64,000 nt of DNA from Confluentibacter flavum (GCF_002843175.1 NZ_PJEO01000057.1:1-64000); one strand, 5' to 3'; counted from the first letter of the stretch, positions 1 through 9,112 are shown. Translations and numbers: made by a program. The notes: generated by a model not told the origin, from the letters alone.

Positions 1-899
1 TATTTAGTTTTATAGGTTTTCATTTTAAGTTTGTTTTGCTGGTGCATTAGATTTGGAGTCAGCATATGATTTGATAAATGCGGTCTTTTTTCATTATAAA
101 TCGCTACTGTTTCTTTAATTATTTGCTTCATAATTGGTAAGTCTTTGTTGTATTTGTCAATATTGAATTCCTGCTTTAAGATGCCGTTTATTCTTTCTGC
201 CACAGCATTTTCGTAGGGATCAGAGTTTTGGGTCATACTTGGGTTTATTTTGTGCTTACTGAGTTCTTTTTGATATTCATTGGCGCAATATTGCAATCCT
301 CTGTCAGAATGGTGTATCAACGGTAATCCCGTGTTTCCTCTCTGCTTAACAGCTAGTTTCAAAGCTACCAAACTGCTTTCTGTATTTAAATTATCAGACA
401 CATTATAGCCCACTATTTTCTTTGAATAAGCATCAGTTATCAAACTTAAATAACAAGGTTTCTCTCGTTTTCCGATATAAGTGATGTCCGACACCCAAAC
501 CTGTTCTGGCCTGGTTATTTGTAAATCCAGTAGTTGGTTTTTGTACTTTCTAAAGCGATGGTGTGAGTTTGTGGTTATGTGGTACGAACGCTTTGGAACG
601 ATCAATAAGTGGTTGGCCCTTAGTATATCAATAAATTTATCCCTTCCTATTTTCAATGTTTTTAAATCTTGATTTAGTAAATAGTACAACTTTTTGGCTC
701 CTAACCTTGGCATTTGTGTTCTGATTTCTAAAACCATTTTCACAACCAATGCTGCCTTGTCCTGCTTGATAATGCGACGTTTTATACTTCGATAATAAAC
801 CTGTCTGTCTACCCCGAACAAAGTACAGGCAAACATTACTGTTTGTTTTTCTTGTTCTTTAAAATGGTCGATTGTTCGGGTGACGAGTTTTTTCGGATG
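1..899 (-). CDS. IS3-family transposase OrfB (DDE integrase), partial at window edge
   Basis: Translated by eye from the minus strand; the reading frame has no ATG at its head and opens just after a TGA at 900-902, as expected for the -1 frame product made by ribosomal frameshifting from orfA. It shows the retroviral-integrase fold signature of IS3 transposases: D in WVSDITYIGKRE, D in LIHHSDRGLQY, and E in ENAVAERINGILKQE, then a C-terminal IYNEKRPHLS motif. It would catalyse excision as a circle and reinsertion of the element. The frame is still open at position 1, so the last few residues and stop lie outside or at the edge. It is otherwise intact, with no internal stop, so the element may be active. 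Confidence 0.88.
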
Positions 900-1270
900 T
901 CAATTTGATATTCTTTTTCGGCAATATCAATCATCATATCGAATATGATGGCCTTCTTATCGGCAACGAAAGCTTGCTGTTCTAAAAATGCTTTTTGCTT
1001 TTCAAGTAGCTTGACCTTTGCTTCCAGTTCCATTATTTTTTGTTCAGGGGATTTTGGCATATTGGAGGGCGTTTTGTTTTCCCAATCAAAGCTACCAAAT
1101 TTTCTTAACCATTCAACTATTGTTGAACGTGCCTGGATCCCATATTTGCGGCAAGCTTCATGAGTTGACAACTTGCCATGTTCAATTTCCTGAACTACTT
1201 GTAGTTTAAAAGACATTGTGTAGTCTTTCTGTGTACGCTTTACATAGCGGTTTTCTTGGTGGTTTTCCAT
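836..1270 (-). CDS. IS3-family transposase OrfA (helix-turn-helix)
   Basis: 144 residues. The N-terminal half holds a helix-turn-helix of the IS3 OrfA type (GKLSTHEACRKYGIQ, then STIVEWLRKFG), which binds the element's terminal repeats. The second half has a heptad-rich segment (IMELEAKVKLLEKQKAFLEQ) consistent with the leucine-zipper dimerisation region of these proteins. It overlaps OrfB in the -1 frame; frameshifting would give the OrfAB transposase while OrfA alone acts as a regulator. Start ATG at 1270 lies about 40 bases inside the element's end. Confidence 0.9.
   Translation of the reverse strand: MENHQENRYVKRTQKDYTMSFKLQVVQEIEHGKLSTHEACRKYGIQARSTIVEWLRKFGSFDWENKTPSNMPKSPEQKIMELEAKVKLLEKQKAFLEQQAFVADKKAIIFDMMIDIAEKEYQIDIRKNSSPEQSTILKNKKNKQ
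887..893 (-). promoter_or_regulatory. A AAA AAC -1 frameshift heptamer
   Basis: The minus strand reads cgA AAA AAC in the orfA frame (last base of the Arg codon through the Asn codon), an X XXY YYZ slippery site in the correct phase. The -1 frame is closed by TGA at 900-902 just upstream and is open from here to position 1, so a -1 shift joins OrfA to OrfB. A downstream stimulatory structure was not worked out. Confidence 0.75.
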
Positions 1271-1280
1271 AAGGATACTT

Positions 1281-1309
1281 TTTGTGTATCGCTATTTCAG
1301 GACAAGACA
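1281..1309 (-). repeat. terminal inverted repeat of the IS3 element (orfA side)
   Basis: Lies directly upstream of orfA; on the minus strand it begins TGTCTTGTCC and runs toward the orfA start. Ends in CA on the plus strand (1308-1309), the usual IS3 terminal dinucleotide. The partner repeat is outside the window, so the exact length is inferred. Confidence 0.6.
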
Positions 1310-1333
1310 CTGATGTAAATGTCAAAATATTAG

Positions 1334-1489
1334 AACCATTGCAATGGTGGATTTAATAATTCCGATTTAAATACTGGAATACATCAAAATCTCGATTCAA
1401 TAGTTAAGTATCAGGTTTTAAAGTTATTGTATCTACATCTCAATAGATATGAATATGGTTTTGGAATACTAACAGATTCAGAATTTTAA
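1334..1489 (+). pseudogene. possible 3' remnant of a gene next to the insertion sequence
   Basis: A 51-codon open stretch without its own ATG begins after TAG at 1331-1333 and stops with TAA at 1487-1489. Its last part reads like a real C-terminus (QVLKLLYLHLNRYEYGFGIL, then TDSEF). A second short open stretch in another frame (DVNVKILEPLQWW) occupies 1311-1366, directly at the end of the insertion sequence, so this could be a gene truncated by the element and then frameshifted. No family is recognised, and chance cannot be excluded. Confidence 0.25.
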
Positions 1490-1696
1490 AACTTCGTTAC
1501 GCCAATGTGAAGAGAAAACTTGAGATTTAACTTATCCAACTCTAAAATTCACTTAAGTTTTGCAGCTACATTTTGTGTAAAAAGCATTATTGAATTCTCA
1601 GTGATTTTAAAAAAACATTGAAATTTTAACTCCAATTTATAGGTTTATTAACTTTTATTTAAGATTTTTGGCCTGACTAATTCAAATATTTATAAA
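1490..1696. other. intergenic leader of the susC-like gene
   Basis: AT-rich non-coding stretch between the possible gene remnant and the SusC start. No transfer RNA, strong hairpin or exact TAnnTTTG element was seen; TAAGATTTTTG at about 1659-1669 is a loose match only. A regulator-binding site is expected here for a SusCD locus but none is recognisable. Confidence 0.4.
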
Positions 1697-4600
1697 ATGA
1701 AAACAAAGTTTAGTGGAATTTTAACGCTATTACTAGCGTTTGTCGTGCAACTAACGTTCGCACAAGAAAAAACGGTCTCGGGAACAATTATTGATGAGAG
1801 TGGTTTACCGCTTCCTGGAGCAACCGTTATAGTAAAAGGAACCTCAACAGGTACTTCCTCAGATTTCGATGGTATTTATTCAATCAGAGCTACCCAAGGA
1901 GCTACTTTGGTTTTTAGTTTTGTTGGTTATGTTACCGGAGAAGTTGTTATAGGGGCTTCCAATACAATTAATGTAACCATGTCGGAAGACGCGACTTCTC
2001 TTGAAGAGGTTGTTGTTGTTGCCTACGGTACACAAACAAGGCAATCCATCGTAGGTTCTGTGGGTATCGTTAGCAGTGATGTCATAGAAAACCAACAAGT
2101 TACATCACCCTTAAGGGCTCTTCAAGGAGCAGTACCTGGTGTTAACCTTATCACTGCTGGTGGACAACCTGGAACTAATCCTGAAATTCGTATCAGGGGT
2201 TTTGGAAGTATAAATGCAGATCAATCACCATTAATAGTATTAGATGGTGCTGCTTTTAATGGAAATTTAAACACCATAAGCCAAGATCAAATAGAGTCTA
2301 TTTCAGTTCTCAAAGATGCATCTTCAACTTCTTTGTATGGATCTAGAGGTGCCAATGGTGTCATCTTAATTACAACAAAAAAAGGTAAAAAAAATTCAGC
2401 TCCAAGAGTAACTGTTAGAACGCAAATAGGCTTATCTAACCCAACTGTAGGGCTACATGATTTGGCTAGCACAGATGACTTGTTTAAATATACCTGGGAG
2501 GCATTAAAAAATAGCAATCAATATGGTCTTGGGCAAAGTGCAGCTAATGCTGCTTTAAATGCGTCCAATAGTCTTGTTGATCGTTTTGGATACAATCCTT
2601 ATAATGTTGCCAATCCTGTTGATGCAAATGGAAATTTAACAACAAGTCCAAAACTTTGGGATACCAATTGGGAAGAAGAAGTTATTAGAAGGGATGCTTT
2701 AAGGGTGAACCATAACGTAAATTTATCAGGTGGAGATGACAAAACCACTTATTTTATGTCGTTTGATTACTTAAACGAAGAAGGCCCAGTTATAAAATCA
2801 GATTTTGAAAGAATATCTGCACGTTTAAATATAGAGTCCCAAATAAATGACTATATTAAATTGGGTTTTAACACTAGTTTTTCTAGATCCAATTCAGGAA
2901 ACCCAGATCAAACCAGCGGTAGTACGACTCAAGTCATTTCTTGGATTTATGGTGTTGCTAATGCTTATCCAGTTTATGCAAGGGGTGCTAATGGACAATT
3001 ATTAACAGATATTTCGGGAAATAATTTCTACGACTTGGGTAATGGTTTTATTCCAGGCCAATCAGTAAACAGCACGAGACCTCAAAGAGGTGGTGAAAAT
3101 ATTCTTGCTAGTATTAATTTAGGAAAGGAAAAAAGAAAAAGATCTAATTATTTGGGAAATGCGTTTGCTGAATTCAAAATTTTTGAAGGATTAACCTTTA
3201 GAACTAATATAAGCTACGAAAACTATTTGTTTGACTCTTATAGTTTTGATGATGATCTGTTTAGTTTTGCATCCAGTATTGGCGGTAGGGTTTCGCAAGA
3301 AAGAAATATTACAACAACCTTAAATGCCATACAGTCATTAAATTATGTGAAAAACTTTGACAAGCATAATTTTTCTTTAGACCTAATTACAGAAGCTTAC
3401 ACATTCGAACAAGATGATTTAGCGGCGCAAGGAACAGGATTTTTGCCAAATGTTGAAGTTATGGATGGGCGAACCAATCCTGAAGATGTTTCAGGTAATT
3501 TAATTTCTGAAAGACTGAATAGTTATTTAGCCAGATTAGCTTATAATTTTGACCAAAAATATTATTTAGAGGGTTCGTTTAGACGTGATGGTTCAACGAG
3601 ATTTGCCACTGATGTTAGATGGGGTAATTTCTTCTCTGTAGGAGCATCTTGGGTTGTTTCCAATGAATCGTTTTTGGAAAATAATGATGTGTTAACTTAT
3701 TTAAAGTTTAGAGGTTCTTATGGAGAACTAGGAAATAATAGAGGTATTGGTTTTTTCCCTTATCAACCATTATTTGGGTTGGGGTGGAATAATGAAGGCA
3801 ATACAGGAATTTTGTTATCTGGTATTGCTGATCCTAACATTAGCTGGGAAAAAACAGCATCGTCTAATATAGGTGTTGACTTTGAATTATTTAATGGTGT
3901 ACTTTCAGGAACTGTGGATTATTACTCTAAAGAATCCGTAGACTTAATTTACGATAAACCCTTACCATCATCTACTGGTGTTAGTACTATAACAACTAAC
4001 GTGGGTGCTGTAAAAAATTACGGCTGGGAGTTTTCTCTTAATTCAAGAAATGTAAATAATGATGATTTTACTTGGAACACAGGTCTTAACTTTTCTATGG
4101 ATAAAAACGAAATTACTGAATTAACTACTGATGAATTTTTAAACGGATCTAAATTATGGAAAGTAGGCAACTCTTTGTTTGATTTTTACATTGAAGAATG
4201 GGCCGGTGTTGATCCTGCTGACGGTTACGGTATGTGGTATAAAGATGTTTTAGACACAGATGGCGAAGTAATTGGCAGAGAAGTTACAAAGGAATACAGC
4301 GAAGCCACTCGTTACCAACAAGGATCTTCATTACCTAAGCTTATAGGTGGTTTTTCTAATTATATTCGGTATAAACAATTTGATTTAAATATTCTTGCCA
4401 ACTTTAGCTTTGGAGGAACTTTATTAGATACGGATTATTCTGGATTAATAAACCAAGGGCAATATGCTGGAACTCCTACACATGTTGATACAAAAAACAG
4501 ATGGCAACAACCTGGAGATATTACGGATTATCCTTTACTACTTACAGACAACAATGACCATGCGTCGAGATCAACTAGATTTTTGTTTGATAATGATTAT

Positions 4601-4816
4601 GTAAGATTAAAAAGTTTAACTTTTGGTTACAACATCCCTGAATTAGCAACAAGTAAAATGGGGTTTTCAAGTGTAAGATTATTTGTCCAAGCAGATAACA
4701 TACTAACCTTCCAATCTCATAAAGGAATTGATCCAGAACAGGCATTTAATGGTTTAACCTCTAATAGATCTCCATTATCTAGAACCATAACTACTGGTGC
4801 TATTTTACAATTTTAA
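1697..4816 (+). CDS. SusC/RagA-family TonB-linked outer membrane transporter
   Basis: 1039 residues, full length for the family. Signal peptide (residues 1-22, ending LTFAQE), a carboxypeptidase-regulatory-like domain at about 25-105 (GTIIDESGLPLPGATVIVKG), the plug opening EEVVVVAYGTQTRQSIVGSV, a plug at about 115-225 including IRIRGFGSINADQSPLIVLDG and YGSRGANGVILITTKKG, then a beta-barrel ending in an aromatic residue (AILQF). It imports oligomeric nutrients across the outer membrane, powered by TonB-ExbBD. The susD gene follows after 11 bases, and the next gene is a secreted protease rather than a glycosidase, so the cargo is inferred to be peptides rather than glycans. No N-terminal FecR-interaction extension and no adjacent sigma/anti-sigma pair are present. 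Confidence 0.95.
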   Translation: MKTKFSGILTLLLAFVVQLTFAQEKTVSGTIIDESGLPLPGATVIVKGTSTGTSSDFDGIYSIRATQGATLVFSFVGYVTGEVVIGASNTINVTMSEDATSLEEVVVVAYGTQTRQSIVGSVGIVSSDVIENQQVTSPLRALQGAVPGVNLITAGGQPGTNPEIRIRGFGSINADQSPLIVLDGAAFNGNLNTISQDQIESISVLKDASSTSLYGSRGANGVILITTKKGKKNSAPRVTVRTQIGLSNPTVGLHDLASTDDLFKYTWEALKNSNQYGLGQSAANAALNASNSLVDRFGYNPYNVANPVDANGNLTTSPKLWDTNWEEEVIRRDALRVNHNVNLSGGDDKTTYFMSFDYLNEEGPVIKSDFERISARLNIESQINDYIKLGFNTSFSRSNSGNPDQTSGSTTQVISWIYGVANAYPVYARGANGQLLTDISGNNFYDLGNGFIPGQSVNSTRPQRGGENILASINLGKEKRKRSNYLGNAFAEFKIFEGLTFRTNISYENYLFDSYSFDDDLFSFASSIGGRVSQERNITTTLNAIQSLNYVKNFDKHNFSLDLITEAYTFEQDDLAAQGTGFLPNVEVMDGRTNPEDVSGNLISERLNSYLARLAYNFDQKYYLEGSFRRDGSTRFATDVRWGNFFSVGASWVVSNESFLENNDVLTYLKFRGSYGELGNNRGIGFFPYQPLFGLGWNNEGNTGILLSGIADPNISWEKTASSNIGVDFELFNGVLSGTVDYYSKESVDLIYDKPLPSSTGVSTITTNVGAVKNYGWEFSLNSRNVNNDDFTWNTGLNFSMDKNEITELTTDEFLNGSKLWKVGNSLFDFYIEEWAGVDPADGYGMWYKDVLDTDGEVIGREVTKEYSEATRYQQGSSLPKLIGGFSNYIRYKQFDLNILANFSFGGTLLDTDYSGLINQGQYAGTPTHVDTKNRWQQPGDITDYPLLLTDNNDHASRSTRFLFDNDYVRLKSLTFGYNIPELATSKMGFSSVRLFVQADNILTFQSHKGIDPEQAFNGLTSNRSPLSRTITTGAILQF

Positions 4817-4827
4817 AAAAAGAAAAG

Positions 4828-6261
4828 ATGAAAAATAAAATTAATTTAAGTTTGAAGAATACATGTCTTCTACTTCTAGCGGCTATAGTTTTAACCACTA
4901 GTTGTTCCAAAGAATTTTTAGAAGAACCTAAAGCCACTGATGGAATTACCTCAGATGTGGTATTCTCTGATAGAGCAATTGTAGAGTCATACATAACAGG
5001 GATTTTAAGAAATTTTAGATCTCAATATACAACTGTGGACACAGGGGGTCTTTACGCACTATTCTTTGCTCGTACCGTAAAGGGCAATGATATAATACAA
5101 GCAGCTAGCTGGTATCAATTTGATTATGATAACGACAACAGAGAACCTAATTATAGACGTACCATATTTAATTGGGATTACAACTACGAAAATATTAATC
5201 TAGCAAATGTTTTGATTAAAGGCGTACAAGAAAGCGGTTTGGATGAAACCTCCAAGAAAGAGTTTATCGCTGTAGGAAAAACACTTAGAGCATTTCATTA
5301 CTTCCAGCTGGCACTTGAATTTGCACCTAATTATAACAATGATAGAAGTATTTCTAGACTTCCTATTTACACTGAACCTGCCACAGGGGATTCTGAAGGC
5401 AACCCTACTAGCCCCCTAAGCGATGTATATAATTTGATTTTAGAAGATTTAAAATCTGCTATTATAGATTTACCAGATACAAGACTTGGGAAAAGTTATA
5501 TCAACAAAGCAGTTGCCAATGGTATTTTGGCTAATGTTTTGTTAGTCACACAAGATGATTGGGAATTAGCTTCTACAGCTGCAAAAGCAGCCTACGGAGG
5601 TAATGCCGCAACGGCAGTAATCTCTACCAATTGGGGGACTGGTTTTAACAATCAAGAAGATGATGAGTGGATTTGGGGTATGTACCAAGATAATGTTGAA
5701 TCAAATTTTTACTATGCCGCCCCTCATGTTATGACAGACCACTTAACATTATCGTATCAAGCAACCTATGTTAATAAATTTTTTGTTGAAACGTTCTCTG
5801 ATACTGATGTTAGAAAACTATTTTTTGATATTTATAATTCAACAACGCCTTACAGAGAATTTATTACCACCAAATTCGCATTTACATTTGATGCTGATTT
5901 GCCCATAATGAGAAAATCTGAAATGGTATTAATTGATGCTGAAGCGCAATATTATATAAATCAAACAAATGCTAAAAATTTGCTTTTTGCTTTGCAGCAA
6001 GAAAGAGATCCAAACGCTGTCATGTCCACAAATACAGGGCCAGCTCTTCTTGATGAAATTTTATTAGAAAGAAGAAAAGAGCTTTATGGAGAAATTGGAG
6101 TTGAGTGGTTTGATGCCAAAAGATACAGCAAAGCAATCATTCGAGATGCTACCCACCGAATCGTTAAAAACGTACCTGCGGATAGCGAGCTTTTCTTCTT
6201 GAAAATACCTCAGAAAGAAATTGATGCAAACCCAAATATAGATAGTAGTATTAATAATTAA
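4828..6261 (+). CDS. SusD/RagB-family surface nutrient-binding lipoprotein
   Basis: 477 residues. Lipoprotein signal with lipobox LTTSC (Cys at about residue 26), then the SusD N-terminal pattern SKEFLEEPKATDG and TPR-like helices (GVQESGLDETSKKEFIAVGK, LRAFHYFQLA). The C-terminal end contains the conserved ERRKELYGEIGVEWFDAKRY segment of SusD proteins. It caps the SusC barrel and captures substrate at the cell surface. It starts 11 bases after the susC stop, preceded by an A-rich stretch, so the two are co-transcribed. It is followed by a 14-bp stem-loop that may set the level of the downstream protease transcript. Confidence 0.94.
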   Translation: MKNKINLSLKNTCLLLLAAIVLTTSCSKEFLEEPKATDGITSDVVFSDRAIVESYITGILRNFRSQYTTVDTGGLYALFFARTVKGNDIIQAASWYQFDYDNDNREPNYRRTIFNWDYNYENINLANVLIKGVQESGLDETSKKEFIAVGKTLRAFHYFQLALEFAPNYNNDRSISRLPIYTEPATGDSEGNPTSPLSDVYNLILEDLKSAIIDLPDTRLGKSYINKAVANGILANVLLVTQDDWELASTAAKAAYGGNAATAVISTNWGTGFNNQEDDEWIWGMYQDNVESNFYYAAPHVMTDHLTLSYQATYVNKFFVETFSDTDVRKLFFDIYNSTTPYREFITTKFAFTFDADLPIMRKSEMVLIDAEAQYYINQTNAKNLLFALQQERDPNAVMSTNTGPALLDEILLERRKELYGEIGVEWFDAKRYSKAIIRDATHRIVKNVPADSELFFLKIPQKEIDANPNIDSSINN

Positions 6262-6280
6262 TGTTATTTGATAGTGGAAC

Positions 6281-6320
6281 CAATCATGTAATAGCTCTAG
6301 AAAGAACTATTACATGATTG
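6281..6320 (+). terminator. 14-bp perfect stem-loop between susD and the protease gene
   Basis: CAATCATGTAATAG (6281-6294) pairs exactly with CTATTACATGATTG (6307-6320) around a 12-base loop. There is no long T-run after the stem (ATAATCTTTG), so it may be a weak or attenuating terminator, an mRNA 3'-end stabiliser for the susCD message, or both. It ends 18 bases before the protease ATG and could also mask that gene's ribosome-binding region. Confidence 0.6.
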
Positions 6321-6338
6321 ATAATCTTTGTTTCAAAA

Positions 6339-8279
6339 ATGGGAAAAAAAATACTTTTGGTCTTTTTGCTTTGCATAATCAACTTCGCTCTCGTCGCCCA
6401 AACAGAAGCCGAGAGAAATAGAATATCTGAAACATATGATTTAGCATATATCAATAAATTAAAGAAAGACTTAAGTGATGCTTTTTTAGAAAGAGAGCGT
6501 AAAATTGCTGATTTTTTAAATAACAATCAATTATTTAGTAAAAGTTTGAAATCTGGTGGTAAAACATATAGCATATACGATATCGTTGATGGTCGTCCTG
6601 TATATAGAACAACACATAACGTCAATAGTGCTAGGGCTACTAAAACAGATAAATTACAAACAGGAGGTAGCTTAGGTTTAAATTTAGATGGTTCTGGAAT
6701 GAATATAGGTGTATGGGATGAAGAAAGTGTACGTGGTACTCATGACGAATTTAAAGATGATCAGACAATTCCTGAGTCACGAGTTGTGTATCCTGAGTTT
6801 TTAGGTCCCTTTTTTGGCCCAATAAGTGATCATGCTACACATGTTGCAGGCACACTAATAGGAAAAGGAGCGGATAGTGACGCTAAAGGAATGGCACCAA
6901 AAGCAACTTTAAGATCATTTGATTGGCTTTTGGATGACCAAGAGGCTCTAACCGAAGCTTCTAATGGCTTATTAATATCTAATCATTCTTATGGAGTCCC
7001 TATATTTAATGACAGTGACTCTCAACAAGTATCATCTGCAGATATCGGTGCTTACACATCAGATGCAAGAATTTGGGATGAAGTAGCATTTGCCGCTCCT
7101 TATTATCTGGCCGTAAACTCTGCTGGTAACGAGGGTAACAAAACTTACACTGGTGGTTTAGCTACAGGGTATGATAAACTTACAGGAAATAAAACTTCTA
7201 AAAATAATTTGGTTGTCGCTAATGTAAATCCATTTGTTTCAGTATCTGGGGAACTCATTAATTTTCCTATTAATTCTGGCAGTAGTCAAGGCCCAACAGA
7301 TGATTTTAGAATTAAGCCAGATATTGCCGCTGATGGCACAAATGTATATTCTTCAATATCTTCTTCAGATTCACAATATTCAACATTTTCCGGTACATCA
7401 ATGGCATCACCAAATGTAGCTGGCACGTTAATTTTATTACAAGAATATTATAATAGGCTTAATTCAAATTATATGAGAGCTGCCACTGCTAAGGGCCTAG
7501 TATGCCATACGGCACTTGATGACAATTCTAAAGTGGGACCTGACCCTATTTTTGGTTGGGGCTTATTGAATGCTGAGGATGCTGCCAATACAATAAAAGA
7601 TGCTTCGGATGGTTTTGCGATTATTAGAGAGCTAACATTATCTAATGGTGATAACTACACTTATAATTTCGCTGCATCTGGTTCGAGCAAATTAAAAGCT
7701 ACTATTTGCTGGACAGATCCTGCAGGCACTAGTTCATCAAGTCCAAATAATGTGCTTACGCCCAGATTAGTTAACGATTTAGATTTAAGATTGGAAGATT
7801 CAAATGCTACTACATTTACTCCTTGGAAGTTAGATAATACAAATGTCACCGGGCCTGCCATTAAAGGAGACAATAATGTCGATAACATTGAAAGAATAGA
7901 TATCAATGTTCCTGCAACAGGTCAATATACTCTAACAGTAACCCATAAAGGAACTTTGGTAAATGGTGCTCAAGCATTTTCTCTAATCATAACTGGAGCA
8001 GATTTAACCTTAAGTAATCCAGAATTAAAATTTAAAAAAGTCATTATATGGCCAAATCCTGCTAACGATTATATCAATATACAAATTAACTCAGTTTCTG
8101 GTTTATATGAAATATCACTGTTTGACAATAATGGGCGAAACGTTTTTCAAGAAAAAATTAATACTGATGGTTCTAATTTAGAATATGCTTTTAATACAAA
8201 ACAATTTTCTAGAGGTGTTTATTTTTTAAAAATAAAAAATAAAAATTCAATACATAATCAAAAAATTATATTAAAATAA
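6339..8279 (+). CDS. secreted S8 (subtilisin-like) serine protease with T9SS sorting domain
   Basis: 646 residues from the ATG at 6339; a TTG 21 bases upstream would lengthen it but places seven extra residues before a clean signal peptide (MGKKILLVFLLC...ALVAQ). Catalytic triad visible: Asp127 in GVWDEE, His165 in SDHATHVAGTL, Ser354 in FSGTSMASPNVAG. A beta-rich domain follows at about 430-560 (ATICWTDPAG, LVNDLDLRLED). Residues from about 567 form a type A T9SS C-terminal domain (IIWPNPANDYINI ... GVYFLKIKN), so the protease is exported through the type IX system and probably held on or released from the surface. Position after susCD argues for extracellular proteolysis feeding the SusCD importer. 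Confidence 0.94.
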   Translation: MGKKILLVFLLCIINFALVAQTEAERNRISETYDLAYINKLKKDLSDAFLERERKIADFLNNNQLFSKSLKSGGKTYSIYDIVDGRPVYRTTHNVNSARATKTDKLQTGGSLGLNLDGSGMNIGVWDEESVRGTHDEFKDDQTIPESRVVYPEFLGPFFGPISDHATHVAGTLIGKGADSDAKGMAPKATLRSFDWLLDDQEALTEASNGLLISNHSYGVPIFNDSDSQQVSSADIGAYTSDARIWDEVAFAAPYYLAVNSAGNEGNKTYTGGLATGYDKLTGNKTSKNNLVVANVNPFVSVSGELINFPINSGSSQGPTDDFRIKPDIAADGTNVYSSISSSDSQYSTFSGTSMASPNVAGTLILLQEYYNRLNSNYMRAATAKGLVCHTALDDNSKVGPDPIFGWGLLNAEDAANTIKDASDGFAIIRELTLSNGDNYTYNFAASGSSKLKATICWTDPAGTSSSSPNNVLTPRLVNDLDLRLEDSNATTFTPWKLDNTNVTGPAIKGDNNVDNIERIDINVPATGQYTLTVTHKGTLVNGAQAFSLIITGADLTLSNPELKFKKVIIWPNPANDYINIQINSVSGLYEISLFDNNGRNVFQEKINTDGSNLEYAFNTKQFSRGVYFLKIKNKNSIHNQKIILK

Positions 8280-8308
8280 CATGCTAATTGCATATTAAAC
8301 AAATAATT

Positions 8309-9046
8309 ATGAAAACAACAATAAAAACTATTTTAATGTTATTCCTTTCACTCATAGTAATGACAGGATGTGAAAATGATTCTACAATTGCTATTTCAGA
8401 AATAGAATACATCTCCTTTGGTGATACAGAATATACAGTAGGTATAGATCCTGGAGGTTCAGCAACTGTTGTTATCCCAGTATATACAGGTAATATTGTT
8501 TCCTCTGATAGAACATTTAATATTTCGGTAGATGGAACAAATGCAGCAGCAGGTTCTTTCCTTGTACCTTCAAACGTTACCATTCCGGGAGGAACTAATG
8601 AAGGCTCTTTAGCTGTAAACTTATCTGATGTAGATTTGGGCATTGGTATAAACAATATCCTAATTGAATTCGCAGCTGATGCAGATACTTTTGTAGGTGC
8701 TGCTACTGAAGTTAATTATAGTCAAAACTGTTCTGAAGTTACAGCTACCTTAGCTTTTGTATTTGATTTCTACTCTGAAGAAACTGGTTGGCGAATAACT
8801 GATGCTTTAGGAGGCATCGTAGCTTCTAAACCTATTGGCACTTACGCTGGCCGTGCTTCTGCAAGTGAAAGCATTCAATTATGTTCAGGTAGAGATTATA
8901 CATTAGTTGTAACTGATCAATATGGCGATGGCATGTTTGATGGTACAAATTTAGGTTCATACACGCTAACAATTGGAGGTGTTGTAAAAGTTTCTGATGG
9001 TGGAAGCTTTGGTGCCACACAATCTAATGTATTTGACACCAATTAA
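8309..9046 (+). CDS. surface lipoprotein of unknown function in the susCD-protease locus
   Basis: 245 residues from the ATG at 8309; the TTG at 8288 is less likely because MKTTIKTILMLFLSLIVMTGC is a normal lipoprotein signal with lipobox VMTGC. The mature part holds a beta-rich segment at about 45-140 resembling Calx-beta/DUF4843-like folds, then a C-terminal segment with DQYGDGMFDGTNLGSYTL, a Gly/Asp turn motif common in Bacteroidota extracellular proteins. It sits 29 bases after the protease and before a strong terminator, so it is the last gene of the operon. A role in binding protein or peptide substrate is inferred from position only. Confidence 0.7.
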   Translation: MKTTIKTILMLFLSLIVMTGCENDSTIAISEIEYISFGDTEYTVGIDPGGSATVVIPVYTGNIVSSDRTFNISVDGTNAAAGSFLVPSNVTIPGGTNEGSLAVNLSDVDLGIGINNILIEFAADADTFVGAATEVNYSQNCSEVTATLAFVFDFYSEETGWRITDALGGIVASKPIGTYAGRASASESIQLCSGRDYTLVVTDQYGDGMFDGTNLGSYTLTIGGVVKVSDGGSFGATQSNVFDTN

Positions 9047-9069
9047 AAAACATTAATTTATAACATGAT

Positions 9070-9099
9070 AAAGAGGTTGCATTGGCGACCTCTTTTTTT
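9070..9099 (+). terminator. rho-independent terminator of the susCD locus
   Basis: AAAGAGGTTGC (9070-9080), loop ATTG, then GCGACCTCTTT: an 11-bp stem with one T-G wobble, running into a seven-T tract (9093-9099). It lies 24 bases after the lipoprotein stop and closes the operon. Confidence 0.88.
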
Positions 9100-9112
9100 A
9101 TACCTTTACCCC

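Larger units (their letters stand above)
1..1309 (-). mobile_element. IS3-family insertion sequence, left part cut by window edge
   Basis: Two overlapping transposase frames (orfA, orfB) with a slippery heptamer between them, followed upstream of orfA by a terminal sequence that reads TGTCTTGTCCTGAAATAGCG on the minus strand from position 1309. The TG...CA end and the two-frame arrangement are typical of IS3-family elements. The far end lies at or beyond position 1, so the opposite inverted repeat and the target-site duplication cannot be seen. The subgroup within IS3 is not assigned. Confidence 0.9.

Noticed and set aside
945-1209. Plus-strand open frames across the IS orfA
   Set aside because: They are antisense shadows of the transposase frame with no motif.
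6318-6338. TTG start for the S8 protease
   Set aside because: It begins within the right arm of the stem-loop and would disturb an otherwise clean signal peptide beginning at 6339.
9065-9112. Upstream ATG for rlmB
   Set aside because: It overlaps the terminator stem and adds residues not seen in the family; the ATG at 9113 fits the N-terminal domain.
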